Source of the DNA: an uncultured Pelagibacteraceae bacterium
Lineage (GTDB): Bacteria > Pseudomonadota > Alphaproteobacteria > Pelagibacterales > Pelagibacteraceae
Assembly (NCBI GenBank): GCA_902537665.1
Contig: CACBCE010000008.1
Coordinates: forward strand, 1 to 61,856
Reading direction: 5' to 3'
Length of the DNA stretch: 61,856 bases
A program made the position numbers and the translations under genes. Positions 57,789 to 61,856 of this stretch are shown piece by piece. Position 1 is the first letter of the stretch, and every line of letters starts with the position of its first letter. Below the pieces are notes generated by a model. The model made no database searches. It saw only the letters and a list, made by a program, of their open reading frames with translations, and was not told the DNA's origin.

Positions 57789-58304
57789 ATGAATAACAAA
57801 TTAGATCAAGTACCTGAAGAATTTAAACAACTTGCTAAAGATTTCAGCGAGAATGGTTTTATAACAACTTCATTAGATAATTTGATAAATTGGTCTAGAT
57901 CAGGCTCATTGCATTGGATGACTTTTGGTCTTGCTTGTTGTGCGGTTGAAATGATGCAAACTGCAATGCCTAGATATGATATCGAGAGATTTGGAGCTGC
58001 ACCAAGAGGTTCACCAAGGCAATCAGATGTAATGATTGTTGCGGGCACATTAACAAACAAAATGGCTCCTGCCCTAAGAAAAGTTTATGACCAAATGCCA
58101 GAGCCAAGATATGTAATATCAATGGGTAGTTGTGCTAACGGTGGTGGCTATTATCATTACTCTTATTCTGTTGTAAGAGGATGTGATCGAATTGTTCCAG
58201 TCGATGTATATGTACCAGGATGTCCGCCTTCAGCTGAGTCTTTATTGTATGGAATAATGCAATTACAAAAAAAAATACGAAACAAAGGTTCATTTCCTAG
58301 ATAA
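57789..58304 (+). CDS. nuoB: NADH-quinone oxidoreductase subunit B
   Basis: A 171-residue Fe-S subunit carrying cluster N2. Ligand cysteines are in [10 protein letters not shown] (two adjacent Cys), in SMGSCANGG and in VPGCPPSAE, the standard N2 set. The [24 protein letters not shown] stretch contacts quinone. It follows nuoA by 9 bp. Normal length; the pattern matches alphaproteobacterial and mitochondrial PSST. Confidence 0.97.
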   Translation: MNNKLDQVPEEFKQLAKDFSENGFITTSLDNLINWSRSGSLHWMTFGLACCAVEMMQTAMPRYDIERFGAAPRGSPRQSDVMIVAGTLTNKMAPALRKVYDQMPEPRYVISMGSCANGGGYYHYSYSVVRGCDRIVPVDVYVPGCPPSAESLLYGIMQLQKKIRNKGSFPR

Positions 58305-58305
58305 G

Positions 58306-58911
58306 ATGAATAATTTAATTGATTTAGAAAAAAAAATTAATTCTGAGTTAGGAACTAAAATTAATAGTACCAAGATTAAACATAATCAAATCTACGTAGA
58401 AATAGATAAGGAAGATTTAATTGATGTGACTTTATTTTTTAAAACAAATAAAAACACAAAATTTAGACAATTAATTGATATAACTGTTGTTGATTATCCT
58501 GAGCAAACTCAAAGGTTTAAAGTTGTATATTTGTTTTTGAGCCATGAATTTAATCAAAGAGTAATTATAAGTTATAGTATTACTGAAAATGAGGTTATTC
58601 CGTCTCTTACATCTATTTTTCCATCTGCCAATTGGATGGAAAGAGAAGTATTTGATATGTATGGTGTAAATTTTAAGGATCATCCAGATTTAAGAAGAAT
58701 TCTTACAGACTATGGTTTTGAAGGACATCCATTGAGAAAAGATTTTCCTTTAACTGGTCATACTGAGGTGAGATATAATGAGGACCAAAAAAAAGTTATT
58801 AGTGAGCCTGTGAAATTAGAACAAAATTACAGAAATTTTGATTATGAGAGTCCATGGGAGGGAACTAAATATATCAAAGAACTTAAAGAAAATAATGACA
58901 AAAAAAATTAA
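58306..58911 (+). CDS. nuoC: NADH-quinone oxidoreductase subunit C
   Basis: A 201-residue soluble subunit (30-kDa family). The signature [20 protein letters not shown] and the closing segment [22 protein letters not shown] identify NuoC. It is separate from NuoD, as in alphaproteobacteria, and overlaps nuoD by 17 bp. It starts 1 bp after the nuoB stop. Extra C-terminal residues ([12 protein letters not shown]) are lysine-rich. Confidence 0.96.
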   Translation: MNNLIDLEKKINSELGTKINSTKIKHNQIYVEIDKEDLIDVTLFFKTNKNTKFRQLIDITVVDYPEQTQRFKVVYLFLSHEFNQRVIISYSITENEVIPSLTSIFPSANWMEREVFDMYGVNFKDHPDLRRILTDYGFEGHPLRKDFPLTGHTEVRYNEDQKKVISEPVKLEQNYRNFDYESPWEGTKYIKELKENNDKKN

Positions 58912-60070
58912 AAATTTAAATTTAAATTTTGGTCCGCAACACCCAGCAGCTCATGGAGTCCTTAGACTTATTTTAGAACTGGACGGAGAAGTTGTGGAAA
59001 AAGCAGATCCTCACATAGGTTTATTGCATCGTGGCACAGAGAAACTCATAGAAAATAAAACTTATATGCAAGCAGTCCCATATTTTGATCGTCTTGACTA
59101 TGTTGCTCCGATGAACCAAGAACATGCGTTTGCATTAGCTATTGAAAAAATTTTAGATATTGATGTTCCTATACGAGCTCAGTTTATTAGGGTAATGTTT
59201 TGTGAAATTGGTAGAATTTTAAGCCATATTTTGAACATTACAACACAAGCCTTAGATGTGGGAGCTTTAACACCATCTTTATGGGGTTTCGAAGAAAGAG
59301 AAACCTTAATGACTTTTTATGAAAGAGCATCTGGTTCTAGATTACATGCAAATTATTTTAGAGCAGGTGGAGTTCATCAGGATCTACCAGCAGGCTTAGA
59401 AAAAGATATTTCAAAATTTTGTGAAACTTTTCCAAAAATTATAAATGATTTAGAAAACTTATTAACTGATAATAGAATATTTAAACAAAGAAATGTAGAT
59501 ATTGGAATTGTTACAAAAGAAGACGCTCTCGATTATTCTTTTAGTGGTGTGATGATAAGAGGATCTGGTGTTCCTTGGGATTTAAGAAAGTCTCAACCTT
59601 ATGATTGTTACGAACAATTAGAATTCAAAATTCCTGTTGGTAAAAATGGTGATTGTTATGATCGATATTTATGTAGAATTGAGGAAATGAAAGAAAGTGT
59701 ATCTATAATAAAGCAATGCTTAGCAAAAATGGAAAAGGGTCCTGTAAAAACTTTTGATGGAAAAATAACCCCTCCCTCCAAAAAAGAGATTAAAAAATCA
59801 ATGGAAGCTTTAATACATCACTTTAAATTATTTACCGAGGGATATAGAGTGCCAGAAGATGAAATTTATACTGCAGTTGAAGCACCCAAAGGGGAATTTG
59901 GTGTTTATTTAATATCAGACGGATCAAACAAACCGTATAAATGTAAAATAAGAGCACCAGGATTTTCTCATTTACAATCGATGGATTATTTAATTAAAGG
60001 TCATATGTTGGCTGATGTTCCCGCAGTTCTTGGTTCATTGGATATAGTTTTTGGTGAGGTTGATAGATGA
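58895..60070 (+). CDS. nuoD: NADH-quinone oxidoreductase subunit D
   Basis: A 391-residue 49-kDa subunit. It starts at ATG 58895 with the family N-terminus ([20 protein letters not shown]), although the frame stays open further upstream to 58838; the internal start removes an odd [10 protein letters not shown] extension. Motifs [12 protein letters not shown] and [15 protein letters not shown] are the quinone-site and N2-contact segments. The C-terminus ends [14 protein letters not shown]. It overlaps nuoC by 17 bp and nuoE by 4 bp. Confidence 0.96.
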   Translation: MTKKIKNLNLNFGPQHPAAHGVLRLILELDGEVVEKADPHIGLLHRGTEKLIENKTYMQAVPYFDRLDYVAPMNQEHAFALAIEKILDIDVPIRAQFIRVMFCEIGRILSHILNITTQALDVGALTPSLWGFEERETLMTFYERASGSRLHANYFRAGGVHQDLPAGLEKDISKFCETFPKIINDLENLLTDNRIFKQRNVDIGIVTKEDALDYSFSGVMIRGSGVPWDLRKSQPYDCYEQLEFKIPVGKNGDCYDRYLCRIEEMKESVSIIKQCLAKMEKGPVKTFDGKITPPSKKEIKKSMEALIHHFKLFTEGYRVPEDEIYTAVEAPKGEFGVYLISDGSNKPYKCKIRAPGFSHLQSMDYLIKGHMLADVPAVLGSLDIVFGEVDR

Positions 60071-60675
60071 GTTTAAAAAGACCAGCCAAAGATCAACCAG
60101 AGAATTTTGAATTTAATTCATCTTCTTTAGAAGCAGCAAATAAAATTATTTCAAGATACCCTAAGGGAAAACAAAAAAGTGCAGTTATGGCATTATTATA
60201 CATAGCTCAAAGACAAAATAACAACTGGATACCCCTAGTAGCAATGAAGTATATAGCTAAACTTTTAGATATGCCTTATATAAAAGTTTACGAAGTAGCA
60301 ACTTTTTATAGTATGTTCAATATATCACCTGTTGGAAAATATTTTATACAAGTTTGTACTACAACACCTTGTATGATTAGAGGAGCTGGTAAATTAGTTG
60401 AGGCCTGTAAAGAAAAAATTTCTGAAAATGAATCTGAATTATTACCTGGTAAAAATTGTTCATGGACAGAAGTAGAATGTTTGGGCGCATGTGTTACTGC
60501 TCCGATGATGCAAATTAATGATGACTATTATGAGGATTTAGACAAAGAAAAAACTTTAGAGATTTTAGATAAAATTTTAAAAGATGAAACTCCTCAACCA
60601 GGTTCTTATAGAGGTAGAATAAACAATCAACCTGAAAATGGAAGAAAAACACTCATGGAATTAAAAAATGCTTAA
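60067..60675 (+). CDS. nuoE: NADH-quinone oxidoreductase subunit E
   Basis: A 202-residue 24-kDa subunit with the [2Fe-2S] cluster N1a ligands in [13 protein letters not shown] and [16 protein letters not shown]. The N-terminal helical part ([20 protein letters not shown]) is normal. It overlaps nuoD by 4 bp (ATGA) and nuoF by 8 bp. The C-terminal tail ([18 protein letters not shown]) is longer than in E. coli, as is usual in alphaproteobacteria. Confidence 0.96.
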   Translation: MSLKRPAKDQPENFEFNSSSLEAANKIISRYPKGKQKSAVMALLYIAQRQNNNWIPLVAMKYIAKLLDMPYIKVYEVATFYSMFNISPVGKYFIQVCTTTPCMIRGAGKLVEACKEKISENESELLPGKNCSWTEVECLGACVTAPMMQINDDYYEDLDKEKTLEILDKILKDETPQPGSYRGRINNQPENGRKTLMELKNA

Positions 60676-61856
60676 AGATAAAGATAGAATTTTTCAAAAT
60701 TTATATAATGATTTAGGTTCAGATTTAACTTCATCTCAAAAAAGAGGTGATTGGGTAAATACAAAAGAAATTACTAATAAAGGGAGGGACTGGATTATAA
60801 ATGAAATTAAAGAGTCGCAACTTAGAGGAAGAGGTGGAGCTGGTTTTCCCACAGGTCTTAAATGGTCGTTTGCGCCCAAAGAAGTTGGGTCTAGACCTCA
60901 CTATTTAGTTATTAATGGTGACGAATCAGAGCCAGGTACTTGTAAAGATAGAGATATATTAAGATTTGAACCTCATAAGTTAATAGAGGGATGTTTAATA
61001 GCCTCATATGCAATTCAAGCTCATGTTTGTTATATTTATATAAGGGGTGAATATTTTATTGATGGACAAAAACTTCAAGCTGCAATCGATGAGGCTTATA
61101 AGAACAAATTAATTGGAAAAAATGCAGCTGGAACTGGATGGGATCTGGATATTTACATACACTATGGAGCAGGAGCATATATTTGTGGAGAAGAAACAGC
61201 TTTACTCGAAAGTATTGAGGGAAACAAAGGTCAACCAAGATTAAAGCCTCCTTTTCCAGCATTAGTTGGCTTGTATGGTTGTCCCACAATAATTAATAAT
61301 GTTGAAACTATTGCTGTCGTACCAACAATTTTAAGAAGGGGTGGTAAGTGGTTTTCATCTCTTGGTAGAGAAAAAAATACAGGTACTAAAATATTTTGTA
61401 TATCTGGAAATGTTAATAATCCATGCAATGTTGAAGAAGAAATGAGCATACCACTTAAAGAATTAATTGATGTTCATGCAGGGGGTGTAATAGGAGGATG
61501 GGATAATTTACAAGCAGTAATACCTGGTGGGTCCTCAATGCCATTAATTCCTAAAGAAAAATGTGAAACATTAACTATGGATTTTGACTCGTTAGTTGCT
61601 GAAAAAAGTGGTCTAGGTACAGCAGGAGTGGTCGTAATAAATAGAGATCAAGACATAATAAAATGTATGGCAAGAATTGCCAGATTCTATAAGCATGAAA
61701 GCTGTGGTCAATGTACACCTTGCAGAGAAGGTTCAGGGTGGATGTGGAGAATGCTAGAGAGAATGTCTAAAGGAGAGGCTTCAAAAGATGAAATTGAAAT
61801 GCTAGGTGATGTAACTAAACAAATTGAAGGCCACACAATATGTGCATTTGGTGAGG
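60668..61856 (+). CDS. nuoF: NADH-quinone oxidoreductase subunit F (3' partial)
   Basis: The frame starts at ATG 60668, overlapping nuoE by 8 bp, and stays open to the window edge (396 codons). NADH binding is shown by [16 protein letters not shown], the FMN site by [14 protein letters not shown] and [15 protein letters not shown], and the N3 cluster ligands begin with [11 protein letters not shown]; the last N3 Cys region (GHTICAFGE) is at the edge. Only the last 30 or so residues are missing. It continues the nuo operon beyond the window. Confidence 0.97.
   Translation, partial: MLKDKDRIFQNLYNDLGSDLTSSQKRGDWVNTKEITNKGRDWIINEIKESQLRGRGGAGFPTGLKWSFAPKEVGSRPHYLVINGDESEPGTCKDRDILRFEPHKLIEGCLIASYAIQAHVCYIYIRGEYFIDGQKLQAAIDEAYKNKLIGKNAAGTGWDLDIYIHYGAGAYICGEETALLESIEGNKGQPRLKPPFPALVGLYGCPTIINNVETIAVVPTILRRGGKWFSSLGREKNTGTKIFCISGNVNNPCNVEEEMSIPLKELIDVHAGGVIGGWDNLQAVIPGGSSMPLIPKEKCETLTMDFDSLVAEKSGLGTAGVVVINRDQDIIKCMARIARFYKHESCGQCTPCREGSGWMWRMLERMSKGEASKDEIEMLGDVTKQIEGHTICAFGE

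Noticed and set aside
1-61856. CRISPR arrays, insertion sequences, prophage or integrase genes
   Set aside because: No direct-repeat/spacer series, transposase, integrase or phage structural genes were seen on either strand.
1-61856. Glycine or SAM-V riboswitches, which are known in SAR11
   Set aside because: The upstream gaps of the metC-like and aminotransferase genes are too short or lack the known conserved cores.

Overview
The window is a strongly AT-rich, very compact stretch of bacterial chromosome. It has short intergenic gaps, frequent start/stop overlaps and many lysine-, asparagine- and isoleucine-rich proteins. Gene content points to marine Alphaproteobacteria of the SAR11 clade (Pelagibacterales): an aprMBA cluster, sulfonate-degradation genes, several TRAP transporters, tig-clpP-clpX-lon order, and a nuoABCDEF run behind a tRNA-Val/tRNA-Asp pair. 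This assignment is inference from gene content and codon use, not from a marker-gene search. No insertion sequence, prophage, CRISPR array, rRNA or replication origin was seen.

Layout. 1-9954: housekeeping and small-operon region. It holds the tail of a probable iron-type alcohol dehydrogenase, a glutamine amidotransferase, an RseP-like protease, HU, an ammonium transporter with a structured 3' region, a glycosyltransferase-like gene, a rhodanese, a DsbA-type isomerase, an ABA4-like membrane protein, recX, cysQ with two small neighbours, mnmA and a membrane protein. 9961-15357: a tiny basic peptide, then a metC-like gene, an MFS carrier, a folate (pABA) trio pabB-pabA-pabC and a HIT protein in one tight run. 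15376-24712: the sulfur block. aprMBA, an unknown 116-aa gene, a 44-aa membrane peptide and a TauE/SafE exporter lie on +. suyA-suyB-suyZ lie on -, and xsc on + diverges from suyA. Together they describe release of sulfite from C2/C3 sulfonates (SuyAB, Xsc), its oxidation through APS (Apr) and its export (TauE, SuyZ).

24709-29553: a - strand run of a GMC oxidoreductase, TerC, an SDR, an M23 peptidase, a fumarylacetoacetate-hydrolase/hydratase-type enzyme and two tiny membrane peptides. 29687-35036: a TRAP transporter (TakP-like binding protein), an NCS1 permease and an SDR. 35033-38708: small and poorly known genes, a YbgC thioesterase, a family 5 uracil-DNA glycosylase, a secreted phosphoglycerate-mutase-fold protein and a DUF1289 protein. 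38798-44745: tRNA-Leu directly followed by tig, clpP, clpX and lon. 44868-54958: a second catabolic locus with TRAP PQM, an enoyl-CoA hydratase, a CaiB CoA-transferase, a large FAD/Fe-S dehydrogenase, an enolase-superfamily dehydratase and a serine-glyoxylate-type aminotransferase. 55080-57022: an FkbM methyltransferase and a glycosyltransferase. 57138-61856: tRNA-Val, tRNA-Asp, a Fur-box-like palindrome and nuoA-F, with nuoF cut by the window end.

Points for a second look: the sulfonate/sulfite block with two unknown proteins and a dyad over the predicted apr promoter; the same hairpin placement between dctP and dctQ in both TRAP operons; the TrpE-like PIAGT motif in the PabB-like protein; a 15-bp Fur-box-like dyad before nuoA; nine small ORFs, mostly membrane peptides; and the structured 3' end of amt. 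No wholly new system can be claimed from sequence reading alone.
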